Under the pieces are notes generated by a model, which saw only the letters and a program-made list of their open reading frames with translations, was not told where the DNA came from and made no database searches. A program made the position numbers and the translations under genes. From contig NC_052030.1 of NCBI RefSeq assembly GCF_015832195.1, positions 7,831,439 to 7,895,438 of the forward strand: 64,000 nucleotides of DNA, given 5' to 3'. Positions 44,831-56,100 of the stretch are shown piece by piece. Each line of letters opens with the position of its first letter. The stretch's first letter is position 1. Source of the DNA: Motacilla alba alba (lineage: Eukaryota > Chordata > Aves > Passeriformes > Motacillidae).

Positions 44831-45535
44831 ATGCATACATATCGCCTCTCTTCACAAATGGGTAATTTCCTCACATTTATTTCAATGTTGTTACAAGAGA
44901 GATGTTGATGCCTTTCCTTTGCCGGGAGGGAAGGGAGAGGGATGAGGGGGATACTACTGGGTGGTCAGATAGCCCTATATTCTCTTTACTCTTCATTGTG
45001 AGGCCCTGCATGGCAGCAGCTCCAGCAGATATGTTTTGTGAGCCCATGGCCTTCTTCCTCCCAGCTCTCGCTAGCCCATATCCTACAGGCATCCCTATCC
45101 AAATGGGTGCTCAGGAGCACAGGTCTGTGCAATGCTGGAGAAACCTCGTGGGAGACTGGCCTGAGGTGAAGCTGTAAAGACAGGGCAGGCCCTTCACTCT
45201 GTTTTGTTTCTCCTTTATTTGATGCAGACAGGCCCCAGGCAGCTCCAGCTGGCTACGTGCCACCCAGTCAGGTTGAAAGCTCAGGGCTGGCTCTCCCCTG
45301 GCACAGCAGTGGCCACAGCAGCAGGATAGGGTAGGTTTCCTGAGCAGCTCCATTAATAATCACTGGTCAGGTGTTCTGAGGCCTGTGCATAAAAGGCACA
45401 TTTTAATCAGATTGTTTTTGTGGATGATGTTGGTGCAGGTCATTGAGGTGTCTTTGACTCCAGTGGTGCTGGCATTAGGCGTGTCCTCTCAGGAAAGGAA
45501 GGCTCTGTTCCCTGGGCAGCTCACAGAATAGTGCA
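44831..45535. other. Non-coding spacer
   Basis: No gene, repeat or island recognised. Confidence 0.5.
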
Positions 45536-45830
45536 TCCACAAGTTACATTTGTTTGTGGTGATTAATTCCACCAGTAACTGAAGGAATTTATTAAGGGCA
45601 AGCAAAGCAAAGGTTATTTGGGGGCTAACAAGCAGCACTGTTGGTGGTGTTTGCTTTCTTCTTTTGGTCCCATTTTAATAACAGTTTTCATAATGGCTCA
45701 TTAATGTCTGCACTACAAAATCATTTACTAATACACATCTAGTAGTGTACTATCCATTGATCTGAGGGTTAGGTTTATCAAAACTGGTTATTCTGTGAAT
45801 AATAGGTTTTTAAGAAATCCTTTTTTTAAA
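45535..45830. promoter_or_regulatory. Conserved-element-like island
   Basis: Non-repetitive AT-rich sequence with GTGATTAATTCCACC, GGAATTTATTAAGGGC, CATTTTAATAACAG, GGCTCATTAATGTC and CATTTACTAATACAC. AGCAAAGCAAAGG is also present. Its length and motif density match the other islands of the 39-46 kb cluster. Confidence 0.4.
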
Positions 45831-46190
45831 GAGTGACTAAACCTCTTAATAACACTGACATAAAATCTGATCTTTATCTTTTCCCCACCTTAAGTTCTTA
45901 TACCTGTTCAGTAGGATGCTTACAACATGTGTCCCTTTGATATGCTTCCCATTGTGTGTGTTTCCCTAGGATTTTTATTAGGACAAGCTGCTGCAATGCT
46001 GCATGGCTAAAAGGAAATCCTTATAGAGCTGGAGGTACCTGGCAGTGTATTTGAATCTTCTTAAGCAGTTAAAAAAAATAATTCCCAACATGGTGAATGA
46101 AAATCTTATCTGGGCATGATAAGGATCCCTTGGTCCCTGTAATACAATGTAGTTTGTTTCTTCCAGCCTCACAAATGCTTTTGTTATCTT
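45831..46190. other. Non-coding spacer
   Basis: No gene, repeat or island recognised. Confidence 0.5.
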
Positions 46191-46191
46191 G

Positions 46192-46260
46192 GCTTTGATT
46201 TTTTTTCTTCTCCCCTCTGTATTGCTTTGATTTTTTTTCCCCCTTCCCTTTTCTCTTTCA
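46192..46260. repeat. Polypyrimidine duplication
   Basis: GCTTTGATTTTTTTT occurs at 46192 and 46224, 32 bases apart, each followed by a C/T-rich run. This looks like a small tandem duplication inside a polypyrimidine stretch. Confidence 0.75.
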
Positions 46261-48426
46261 TCACTGTTGCTTGTAAATCCTTCCCTTGGTAGAGATTAGA
46301 GTAGGAATGAGTGATAGATGCTGTCAGTAACAGGAGCTAATTTTACCCCTGATAATGGCTCTGTGGTTTGTGCAGACTTTGCTGATGCAGACTCACACCT
46401 GGGGGCCCATCCTGTCTGTGCCCTGCTGGGCACTGGGGCTGAGCTGCTGGGCAGGATGGGCTCTGTCCTGGCAAGGCCTCACACTGGGAAGAGTCTCTGC
46501 CAGTGCTTCTCACCAGTGAAGAATTCCCCCCACGCTCACAAATACAGCAATAGCCGTTTTGGGGTTTTCCATGAGGAGTGTTTTGCCTTCTGCACGGGAG
46601 TGTGCGTGTGGTTGGAGTGGGAGAGGGGGTGATTTGGACTGGGTTCAGCCCCGTGTCTTGGGGAGAGGATTTCCCTGGCACCCACACAGCTCCCAGCCCA
46701 GCCAGGAGGATTTTGGGGTGTCATGGGCAGGTACCATGGCAATGGCACTGGAAACTCGGGTAGTAACACCACCAAGCATTGCTCAGGGTGGCACTACTCA
46801 CTGCTGAGACCTCCTTTTGCAGTTCCTACAGGCACATTGCTGCTGGCATGGTGCCAGCTCTCCCTGTGAGCCACTCTTCAGACACCGAGCCCTGGGAGCT
46901 CAGAGGCAGGGCTGTCCCAGCCTTGTCTGCCCAACAGGGTGGCCCAGTGCTCCATGGACGAGCTCCCTGCTGCTGCTTTGTCCTCGTCTTGTGCCACCAG
47001 CAGGGAAGGAGTGCCAGGCCAAGGGTGACAGCAGATGCCATAGACCACATGTCAGGAGGGACCAGAGCTAGGAAGGAAGAGGGCTGCAGCAATCAATCCT
47101 TAGCTTTGCTCTCAGTGGACAGTGGGGGAAGAACACTGCTGGGCTGGCTCACCAGTGCCCTTGACCAGCTCTTCCCTGGTATGCCCTTCATGGAGGATGG
47201 TGTTGAATTTGGCTCTGCTCTTTCCCTGCAATCAGTCAACACTCAACAGTTCATTTTTGCTGGTGTTCTTAAAAGGGACTGAGTTCTGGGAGGGGATTTG
47301 CACAGCAAATGAAAGATGTCTGAAAGGATGTAGGAAGTCTGAAGAAGTCTTGAAGAACAGCTGTCACAGCCAGACTCCAGTGCAGATGGTTGTGCTCTGC
47401 TCGTTTGAAATTGCAGCTGCAGTTCCCATGAGGGAAATTCCCTCCTCTGGCCTGTAGTGGTGAGTTTGATTACTGTGGGTCATGTTCCAGCCCCAGAAGG
47501 GTTGCAGTGATCTTGGTTAACTGCTTGTCCTTGGATAAAGGCTGAGAGGAATCTGCTTTATTTGGTGTGACACAGTCACATCAAGCCTTTGCACCATCAC
47601 CAGTTGTAGTGACTGAACAGATCCAGTTAGGCAGCTCACTGTGGTGCTGTCCCCTTTTTGCTGCTTCTGAAGCAGAGCCAGGCCATCCCTTTATTTTGAA
47701 GTATTTCAGGTGTGGCAAGGTTTATTCTTCATGAAGCTGTTACTGGTTAGAGAGGTGGAGGAAGGATAATGGTACAAAGCTGTGACACAGCTGTTCCAGC
47801 CCTGTTCCAATATGGGCTGGGAGCAGCTGATGGCCTCTGATTGCTGGTGTTTTTCATAATTATGGTTGGAAATAAACAGGAGGTGGATAGAGAGCACATG
47901 CCATCTGTGAGGCCAAGTCTTCTGCTACTTGCAGGGTCTGTGGTAAGGAGAGCTCTGCTATGAAATAGTTTGTGCCTGTTGGGAGTGTTTGGGTGTTAAT
48001 TCAGTGTGGTTTTGCTGCCTTTTGATGGGGTAATGGTAATCTGTGTAATTACAGGGTAGTTTCTCGTTAATAACTGCTTCAGTCATTTCTCCCTCCTGCC
48101 TTCCCCACCAGTTTCTTTTCTTCTGCAGCTTAGAATGATATTACTCATAGAATCACATGTATTTATTTTGTCTAATGGAAATACATGCAGTGGTATGTAA
48201 ATTAGGTACAGGACCTGAATGCTGTAATGAGTTGGTCACTGGTTCAGGCATCGTTCACCCCTGCACTGTGGAGTCATATGGTGGCTGTGGGAGAGGAGCT
48301 GCAGGTGTTTTCCAAGCCACTGGTCTTATCAATTGCTCTCCTCACCCCTCTGGAGCACCACCAAAAGAAAGTGGGTTTGTGCACCTTTTGGTCTTATTGT
48401 GGTTGCTTTGGACCCAAACTTGGAAG
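46261..48426. other. Non-coding spacer
   Basis: GC-leaning between 46.3 and 47.2 kb, which produces long chance frames (for example 46779-47282), none with a recognisable domain. TCATAGAATCACA at about 48145 resembles a CR1 tip but is too short to call. Confidence 0.5.
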
Positions 48427-48500
48427 CACAGAATCATTTATGTAAGATTACTGAGTCCCACTGTTAACCTAGCACTGCCAAGTCTTTCATTAAAGGAAAT
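48427..48500 (-). mobile_element. CR1 LINE 3'-end fragment
   Basis: The plus strand reads CACAGAATCATTTATG, then GATTACTGAGTCC, then CTGTTAACCTAGCACTGCCAAG. This is the reverse complement of the well-conserved 3' end of CR1, where the TGATTCTGTG-type tail precedes the terminus. The element therefore lies in sense on the minus strand. It is 5'-truncated to about 75 bp, diverged, and has lost part of the usual GGTTGGAAAAGACC segment, so it is old. CR1 retrotransposons move by target-primed reverse transcription and lack long target-site duplications, and none was looked for beyond this. Confidence 0.8.
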
Positions 48501-50026
48501 CCAGTTTTTGACCTGTTTGGCTATGCAGGCTTTTTTCTCCTGTGTAATGTTCTGTCCTTCATCTCCTTTCTTTTTTTTATGGCATCTTTGCATTTTCAAT
48601 CATATTTTCACAGTGAGCTGAAAAGGAAATCAAGATTCTGCCAAAACATTCATCATCTCTTTTCTTTCCAAAATAGCATTAGAAGTCAGGCCTGATTCAG
48701 GGCCTGTGCATTGAAAATTATGCAACCCAGAGCTGAGAAATTGAAAAGTACTGTGAACATTGGTTTAAATTTTTAACCAAATTTCTGTCAGCTGCATTTC
48801 TTCCTTTTATATATTTTCCTTCTATTAATATTCTAGCGAATGGCTTTACAAGAAACAATGAATTTTAAACAAAGCATGGAGGACTTTCCAGAGAATGAAT
48901 TTCAAGTCATAGATGTGCATATTCTCGCTAGGCTCTGAGAGAAACCACTCTCTGCAGAACAGAGACATGACATTGATTCCTACATCCAAAATCAGCCAGA
49001 ATATCCTGTATTTTGAATACACCCAGCAAAGAGCTTCGGAGAAAATGGGTATCTTCTTCTCTTGTTTTGCACCAGTAAAACCAAAAGAGAAGTGGACACA
49101 GAATTCATTGAATCATTTCTGGGGAAGAGACATTCACGTAACTCAATTTTTGTCATGAAAAAACTCAGTATCCTGGTGGATTCTGAAAGGGCTTTCTGTT
49201 TAGGAGGAAATGGTAGAGTGCCTTTCTTGTGAGCTCCTAGGTGATTTCTGAAGCTAAAACCACGTTGTCTTCAGAGGTGCTCTGCACCTGTGGCTCCTCC
49301 TGGAGTTGGTGTGAATCAGGCTGGTGCACAGACTCTGCTGTCATCTTGAGGGATCTGCTTTTTTTCCTTCTTTCTGGTTGTCTCCTGACGAACTTGGGCT
49401 CATGTGGTTAGATTTTTCTGCTTGGTTTTCATTTCCTTTCTGCAGAGGAACAGTTTGTGGGTTTTACATCCTGCCTCTTCACCACAGGTTTGTAACAGAT
49501 TGGTGTGGGGAGCCAACCAGCATCCCCAAAGGCAGCACTGAGCGAGCCTGAGGCTGCACTGGTGGTCCTGGCACAGATGTTTCCAGCCATCATCCAGGCC
49601 TTATTAATTTCCAAACATCCCTTAAGATAATTGTGTTCCCCTGAGGCAGGAGGTGTCCAAGAGGATCGAGGGTACAGCTCGGAGGTGAGATGTGTTAGGG
49701 AGGAACAGCTGCTGAAAGTCATCTTCTGTAGCAGGAGGGCTGGGGTCACCTGCTGGGAGGCAGGGCAGTGGGGCATCCTTCCCCAGAGCTCTGTGCCCTC
49801 TGCCTGAGCTGGAGACAAAAATAAGATGCCTTTAGCAGAACCATGACCTTCATGAGTTCAAACTTAGATAGACCTAGCCCATGGGATCCAGGGTGAAAGA
49901 GTGATGAGGAGAGGCAATTACATCCTGACACAGAAACAAATGTGAGAAGCTCAGTGCCAGTGTTCCAGTGCATGAGTTCACCTTGGGACTTGCAGGCCAC
50001 TCGAGTTTTCTCTCTGGGCCACTCAC
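48501..50026. other. Non-coding spacer
   Basis: No gene recognised. AT-rich sequence lies at 48760-48860 (GGTTTAAATTTTTAACC, an inverted repeat, and TATTAATATTCTAGCG). A strong plus-strand acceptor-like CATTTCCTTTCTGCAG ends at about 49445. It is followed by a short open segment and a weaker CAG|GTTTGT donor near 49486, with no homology. Confidence 0.5.
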
Positions 50027-50145
50027 CCCATGGTGCTTCTCCAGAGGCTGTGTGGCGGTTGACATTCACTGTTCAGCTCTCCCATGGAAGAGGCTGTGGG
50101 TGAACAGTCCAGATACTTCCCCAGGGTCCTCTGAGGGTCTCTGGG
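50027..50145 (-). other. Candidate 119-nt exon
   Basis: On the minus strand an acceptor CTGCACCTTCTGTAG precedes 119 bases open in one frame (begins PRDPQRTLGKYLDC, ends in HSLWRSTMG), followed by donor GTGAGT. In that frame the codon after the donor is a stop, as expected if the frame leaves the exon there. No family is recognised. It starts in phase 0 and could follow the candidate at 51839-51917. Confidence 0.2.
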
Positions 50146-50520
50146 CTACAGAAGGTGCAGGTTTAACCTCCATTATCCATTGCCTTCCCAGGCTGCTCTT
50201 GTCTTCTTGAAATTAGGCATCACTATTAAGGAGAGAGGGGAAGGTTGTGTGGGAGGGGACCTTTCCTCTGCTTGAGGGATGAGCTGTCGTGAATCTGTGT
50301 GAAACCAACTCTTTCTGGCTCTCGTGGGTGAATTTGGGCACCCCCCCCCTTCCTTTCTAAGCCCAGCTTGCCTCCTGCTGAGCCAGCCAGGACCAAATGC
50401 TCCATCCCCCCTGGCAGCAGAGGCAACCTGTGCTTATGTGATGCAGGTCCCACGCTGCTGCTCCACGGCCGTTCCATCTGATTTGCTGGGAGTCTCCCTG
50501 CTTTGAAGGCAGCCGCTGTG
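50146..50520. other. Non-coding spacer
   Basis: No gene or repeat recognised apart from a C9 run at 50341-50349. It would be intronic if the minus-strand exon candidates on either side are real. Confidence 0.45.
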
Positions 50521-50760
50521 TTATCATGTCAGAAGGTAATTAAATAGACCCCAATTCTTCTAATTACTGCTCTCTCCTCGGTACATGCCTGCACACAGGG
50601 GTGAAGTGAAGGGTATGGAAATAATCACTGACAGATCACAGCTGGAAATCCGTGGCACCTTGGATAAACATTGAAGCGAAGGCACCGCGCGCAGCCCAGG
50701 CGGCTCAGCTCTGCAATTACTGTGAAATCTGTCTGGAGAGATTGGGGCATGGAATTGCAA
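50520..50760. promoter_or_regulatory. Conserved-element-like region with CpG-rich centre
   Basis: GGTAATTAAATAGACC and TCTAATTACTGC on the left and GCAATTACTGTG on the right flank a small CpG-bearing core (GAAGCGAAGGCACCGCGCGC). GTATGGAAATAATCACTGACAG adds PBX/MEIS-like sites. The layout is enhancer-like. Conservation was not testable. Confidence 0.35.
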
Positions 50761-51838
50761 AACACAGCAGGCTCCCTTCTCCAGAGAGCAGGATGTAACA
50801 AGGGGCTGGCTGGTGGTGAGGAGAGGCGTACCTGAGACACAGAATGGGTTTTGTTGCTGTTGGCAGGAATCTTCAGACAGAGGCGAGGTGAAATAAGCAG
50901 GTTAGTGAGATGCACCTCGCTGCACAGGGGCAGCAAGGTGAAGGAACACTGAGATCTGGCAGCTTATTAGCTGCCATTACATCCCTTGGCATTGTTGTGC
51001 TGGTAGATGCTAGGAAGGTGGATAAGCCCTGGGTTGGGTGTCTCGGTGCTTTCTCTGCCTGGAGACCAGAGCTGGAATGAGACAGAAGTGACACCAGACC
51101 CTCCCAAGTGCCATCCTTTATGCCAAGTGGTATGAGGTGATAAAAGCATCTTTGGCTTGCACCTGTGCAGCTGTTCCTCACATAAGGTGAAAATGTTGGT
51201 ATCTTCAAAGTTACTGAAGGTTTTCCTCCTAAAAGTTAGGGAGAAGGGTTTCATCTACAGTCCATCTCCTGGTGAGGTGTTCCAAGGTGGTGGATCATAG
51301 GGAGTTGATTTGGCAAGGCACAGATGCTCCTGAATTGTCATGCTGCATACAACATGGTGTATTGCTTCTTGTTGTCTCATATTTATGCTGCAGTCTTTAT
51401 AAAACCATCAGCTGCTGGTATCTGAATGCATTGCTATTGCAGGGCTGGTGGAGGTAGAATAAATGTTTCAAAGATATGACCAGAAGCATCTTCCTGGGGA
51501 CTAAAGCTTGGCTGTTCGAGAGCCAATTCTGCTTTATTACCTTTCCCTTTATCTGCCATTCTGGTTCTAAAAAGGTCTCCTAATGCCTCATGGGGTTAAT
51601 AAACCAGGAGTGGAGGCAGGAGACTTAATTTTGAGTCCTGTGCGATTGATGGGCTGGGGAAGCTGCTGCTTGCCAGGCGTCCGGAAGGCAGCAGAGCAAT
51701 GGTGCCAGCAAAGGCTGCATGCAGCTCCTCTGCTCTGCTCTGCTCAGTGGCACCAGCCATGGGGGAGTCTGAACATGTGTCTGTGGTACTTAGAGAAGCA
51801 GAGAGCGAGCAAAAATGGGACTCTTTCCCCTCCCTTAC
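50761..51838. other. Non-coding spacer
   Basis: No gene or repeat recognised apart from a small TCTGC triplication near 51729-51743. It would be intronic if the minus-strand exon candidates on either side are real. Confidence 0.45.
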
Positions 51839-51917
51839 CTGTTGTTTTTTATAAAGGATCAGGCCCTGATAAATCAGTCTCTGTAATCTGTTGCCCTCTT
51901 GATGAAGCTGTTTTGTC
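51839..51917 (-). other. Candidate 79-nt exon with consensus donor
   Basis: On the minus strand a long pyrimidine acceptor (GGCTTTTTCTTCTTCCAAAG) precedes 79 bases that end CAACAG, followed by GTAAGG. One frame is open (TKQLHQEGNRLQRLIYQG… ending KKQQ) and stays open past the donor. The exon would end in phase 0, matching the start of the candidate at 50145 across a 1.7-kb intron. The peptide is hydrophilic and Gln-rich but not recognised. Confidence 0.25.
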
Positions 51918-54800
51918 CTTTGGAAGAAGAAAAAGCCTTTTTTTTTTGAGCTCTGGGGCTCATGGAGTTAAAACCAGGACAATAACTGAGAGCCAGTGGT
52001 GCTGGAATGGGCAGTGAGGGCAGGTTTAGCTCCTGAGCTGCTGCCCAGCCTTGCCTGCAGGCTGGGTGGCCCAGGTCAAGGGCAGGAATCAGCTCAAGCT
52101 CTGGGCTGATTCCAAAGCCTGGGAGGGGTGATACCAGCCTGGCTGCTGCTGGGCAGAGCTGCTGGCGTTCATGGATCGTGCTGGCAAAAGCAGCCCTCTT
52201 CTCTGTTGGATGCTGGTCTGCTTCCAATGTTTCACAGGAGATGCTTCCTTCCCTGGGCTGCAGTCACATTGCCTTTTATCCTTCTGGGATTGGCATTACT
52301 CATGTCCTCAGAATCCACTTCCAGACAAAGCACACGGGGCACTTATGCAGGAAATTGTTCCATTTTTTGCCTTGTTTTTTGCTGTGTTGATTGTATTCTC
52401 TCCAGTGTTGTTTGCTTGAGGAAAGGGAAACACACAGTACCTGAGCCTGAGGGAAAGATATCCAGAGCAGAGCTGTCTAATTCCCGTGGGAAGTCAGCTG
52501 GATACCATGCCTTGGAATCCTGCTAATCTTAATGGTCTCTGTGGGTTTAACCAGGGCTGATGGGATTAGGGTTTGTGCAGATCGTGTTGCTGTGTGCACA
52601 GCAGGGGCTTCCTTCACAAACCACCCCTGCTTTTTGATCCTGCACCCACCCCACCCCACTCCAGTGCATGGTCCCTGCAGAGCCTGCTCTCTTGGTGAAG
52701 GTTCTTCCTCCTTCAGAGAACCTTCTGGGATCAGGGTGAAGAATTCTGAAGTGTGAAGGGTCATGAAAGCAATCCTAAATTTTTAAAATAAAGCCCTTTT
52801 GGAGCAGCACTTCTGGTTCGAATCATTTGGGGGTTACACCAGTAGCTATGGCAAGAGAAGGGATCCTGCATTTTCTTTTTGCCACCACACCCCTCCCTGG
52901 TTTTCAGCCTGATTGATGAGTGTCACAGACCAGCTAGGCCCCTACAGGTGACCCTGGGTATCTTGGCACTATTGAAAGAATTCCACAGCATGGAAACAGC
53001 ATGGAGACTACAGACAGAAAATAGCTTTAGCCTGTCTGACCCCTCACCCCCTGTCTAATTTTCATGGGTATTATTTACTGCTGCAAAATACTACATGCTT
53101 AAGTTATAAGCTGATTTTAAATCAAGGCAATTCCATGGCCATCTGTGGACCTACATCAATTTACACCTGCTGGCAATCTCAGCCAGTGTTGATGTATCTT
53201 CTTGGGTTCCATAAAAAATGATTTTTTCAGAAGCTGACTTGTTAGCTAAAGAAGCGGCAATGATCTTTTAACAACGCTGTTAGGCTGTTCAATGCAGCAT
53301 TTTCATTGATCAATGTCCTTAATGTGGCAGAAGGATGGCTCCATTTTTCCATTACTCCTGTGTATCCAGCCTGGCCAGCCAAGCACTTTGGTGTGTGGCG
53401 AGCACTCTTGCTTACCAAAACCTGGTGTTAGGATACAGACTGGTGTGCCCGTGGCAATTGTAGGCTGAGGGTGGAGATTTCCAGCTGTGAGTGCATTTGT
53501 GCAGAAGCACAGAAGTAAAAACAGCCATGGTGTGCTGACCCACCCAAAAGGGGAAGGAGGTGCTTCCTTCCCCACACATGGGAACTCTTTTGCTTCTGCT
53601 GTCTCAAAACAGACACGGATGAAGAGTTAGTTTGGGTGGGGAGGGAAACATTTGCAGTAATGTCCTCTTGCCTCACCAGTGAAATGGAAAAATGTTTGGG
53701 ATAAGTAAAGAAAATGAGAGTTTAAATTGTTTTGGGCTGCCATTTCAGAGGTGATCAGTTCTCAGCAGACAGATTGTTTATCCTGTCTGGGCCTCCATTT
53801 ACACACCAGCTAAATGAGTTTAATAATGGCTCCAGCAAGGCCCTTATGACACTGTGATGTTCTCAAAGAGCTTTGAGGTCTTGCTTATGAACACACAGCA
53901 TGGGAACGAGTGCTGCTGCCTTACAGCTGCTAAGCCACTTCTGCTTTTGGCTCCAAGGACTCTCAATTATTTCAAGATGCTGAGATGGGAGTGTGTTCTG
54001 GTTCAGTGCTGAGCATGTGGACATCAAATATCCTCTTGTGTCAGAGCAAGAGGTTGTAGACAGCAAGTGTCTCTGAAAGGAAGCACTGCCTATCCTCTCC
54101 AGGTACAGATCTCAGGGAAGCAGCTCTGTGCTTTGGGTTAGAGGCTGTGATTTGAGAGTAATGAGGCCTTCCACACTGGCAATGCATTGTGGTGATGCTG
54201 AATTTAATGGATTCCTTGGGGTCTTTGCACTCTTTCTGCAAACATTTCCTCCTCAGCCAGACATTTAGAAAGCATTGTACGTTTCCTCCACCCCTTTCCT
54301 GCTCTGCAAGCATGATTTTTATATGGATTTGATGGGTTTTGCTTAATGGTTTCTTCATGCTGTTTGAAGGATTTATGTGCCATGGGTTAAGACACATTAG
54401 TGTTGTCATGGATTTGTACCAAAAGAGCTTTTGTTCTCAGCCCTGGACTTCAGGAAGCCTCCTTGAGTAGCTCCCAAATGGTCTCTTACATCTTGTTGGA
54501 AAACAAGCTCTTCTGACCCCTTCAGCTCTGAGGTCAGACCCAAAAGTAACAGCACCTTCTGGTAATGCTGGGGTCCTGTTATGGGCAGCATGTCCTTAGG
54601 TGGAGGCTTCACTCTCCAGTTAGTGAAATGCTGGCAGCCAGCAGGGACTGCAGAGAAGCCAGGTAACTCAGGAAAGTGAATCTGTGCTTACCAGGATCAG
54701 CAGCCAAGTTCTTGAGGCCTCAACCTGTGGTAACATGTCCTTTCTCAAGCAGAGGGAAGTTGGCTGCCCACTTGCCAGCACATCTTGCAACACTGGCAGA
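51918..54800. other. Non-coding spacer
   Basis: No gene, repeat or strong island. An AT-leaning patch at 53040-53130 and a 12-bp palindrome CATTGATCAATG (53304-53315) are unremarkable. Confidence 0.5.
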
Positions 54801-54877
54801 CTCCATCTATTTTTCTTCTCTTCATTCTCATCTTGTTTTTCTTTTTCCTCTCCTCCCAAATTTTCATCTCTCTGCAG

Positions 54878-54974
54878 GGAAAGCATTAACTGGTGTGAGG
54901 AGTGCCAGCAATACTCTAAAGGGTGTCCTTCCTTTCACAGCCCTGCCTCAATGCAGAGGAACATTTGCCTGCAG
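54878..54974 (+). other. Candidate exon with a Cys/His knuckle-like motif
   Basis: A pyrimidine-rich tract of more than 60 bases ends in CTCTCTGCAG at 54877. The following frame reads ESINWCEECQQYSKGCPSFH and continues to a CAG|GTTGGG donor-like site at 54975. A stop follows at 54984-54986 if it is not spliced. The spacing Cys-x2-Cys-x6-Cys-x3-His (54894, 54903, 54924, 54936) recalls the zinc knuckle before the PR/SET domain of several PRDM proteins, usually Cys-x2-Cys-x7-Cys-x2-His followed by Gly-Pro. The different spacing and missing Gly-Pro argue for coincidence. Confidence 0.15.
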
Positions 54975-54986
54975 GTTGGGTGGTGA

Positions 54987-55955
54987 TGTGCAGACCCATT
55001 AAGATTTGTCTGTTAGCTATGACAGCACTTTAAGCTGTTTCTTCATGTAGAAAAGGAATACTGAGTGCTGGAGGGACTAAGTGAACCCAAAAGTTGCAGA
55101 TAGCTTTCAGAAAAGCTCATATGTGTAGGAGTCATCCATGGTCTCCTTGCCTGGGGCAGCAGAGCTGAGATTCTCTTTCCTGTGCCACCTGCTGACAGAT
55201 GCAAATGGCAACTGTGTAGAAATAGCCTGGGGAATAGAAATTTTGTATTTCTGCTCCAGATCTTGCAGAAAAGCTTTTGGATGGTGATCAGGGATTAGCT
55301 ACCCTTATCATCCATCTGTCCTCAGTGCAATAACAAATCAGAGCCTTGCTCTGACCAGCCTTTTACTAAACTGCAGGAGTGGCACTGCTCTGCAGTGGGA
55401 CAGCCCCAGGGATCCAGATGAAGATGATCTGCTGGGAAGATGATTGTTGTTCTTGGTGCCAGAGATATAGTCTGAGTCACTTCAGAAGGATCCTGTTAGA
55501 TCCTGTCTTCTTCCACTCTTCTGCCCCTGTCTGCCTGGAGCCATGCCCATGTCCAGAGTGTGGGACCATCTCCTGTCAGCTGATGCTGATAGTGAGGACA
55601 GGTGGCTTGCTCCAATGATAAATCCAAATCTGTGTCTTTTGAGTTATTTGATTTTTAAATTAAAGGATGTAAGACTATATCTCCAAACCATCCCCAAATT
55701 TTACACCTGTAACTCCTTTTCATATGCTCTGCAGAGGAACCCTATGAAACTGGGTCCTCCTCTCCCAGTTCTTGTTCATTCATTGTTTAATTTTGCAGCC
55801 TGGCCTAGTTAGAATGTCCAGAGGTCTGGAGATGTGCCATGAAATCAGGAGCCCCTCTGAAGCCAGAGACTGACCAGGGCTGTGCAAATGGATGGAAAAA
55901 GGCTTGCAAAGTGGAGACAGTTTCTAGACAAAGGCGGCATGCAGTAATCCCTGAA
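54987..55955. other. Non-coding spacer
   Basis: No gene or repeat recognised. Confidence 0.5.
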
Positions 55956-56100
55956 GAGTAAATGGAAAACAGATTACGTTTGTTCTCAGATCTGTTCAAT
56001 AATGGAGCAGCAGGCAGCTGCTGGCCTGCCTCCCCCGGGTCCCTGGCAGGAGCAGACAGCCACTACATTATTAATTGTCTGCTGCTGGCAGTCCAGCGGG
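55955..56100. promoter_or_regulatory. Small conserved-element-like stretch
   Basis: GAAAACAGATTACGTTTG, GTTCAATAATGG and CATTATTAATTGTCTG surround E-box-bearing GC-richer sequence. The call is weak and based on texture only. Confidence 0.25.

Noticed and set aside
46779..47282. 167-codon plus-strand frame
   Set aside because: Lies in GC-leaning sequence, overlaps frames on both strands, and contains no recognisable domain.
48143..48158. CTCATAGAATCACATG, like the extreme CR1 tip in reverse
   Set aside because: Only about a dozen bases, and the adjacent sequence shows no CR1 similarity. The real CR1 fragment is 280 bp away.
49298..49325. GTTGGTGTGAATCAGGCTG resembling miR-138
   Set aside because: It lacks bases that are invariant in miR-138 and no hairpin partner is seen.
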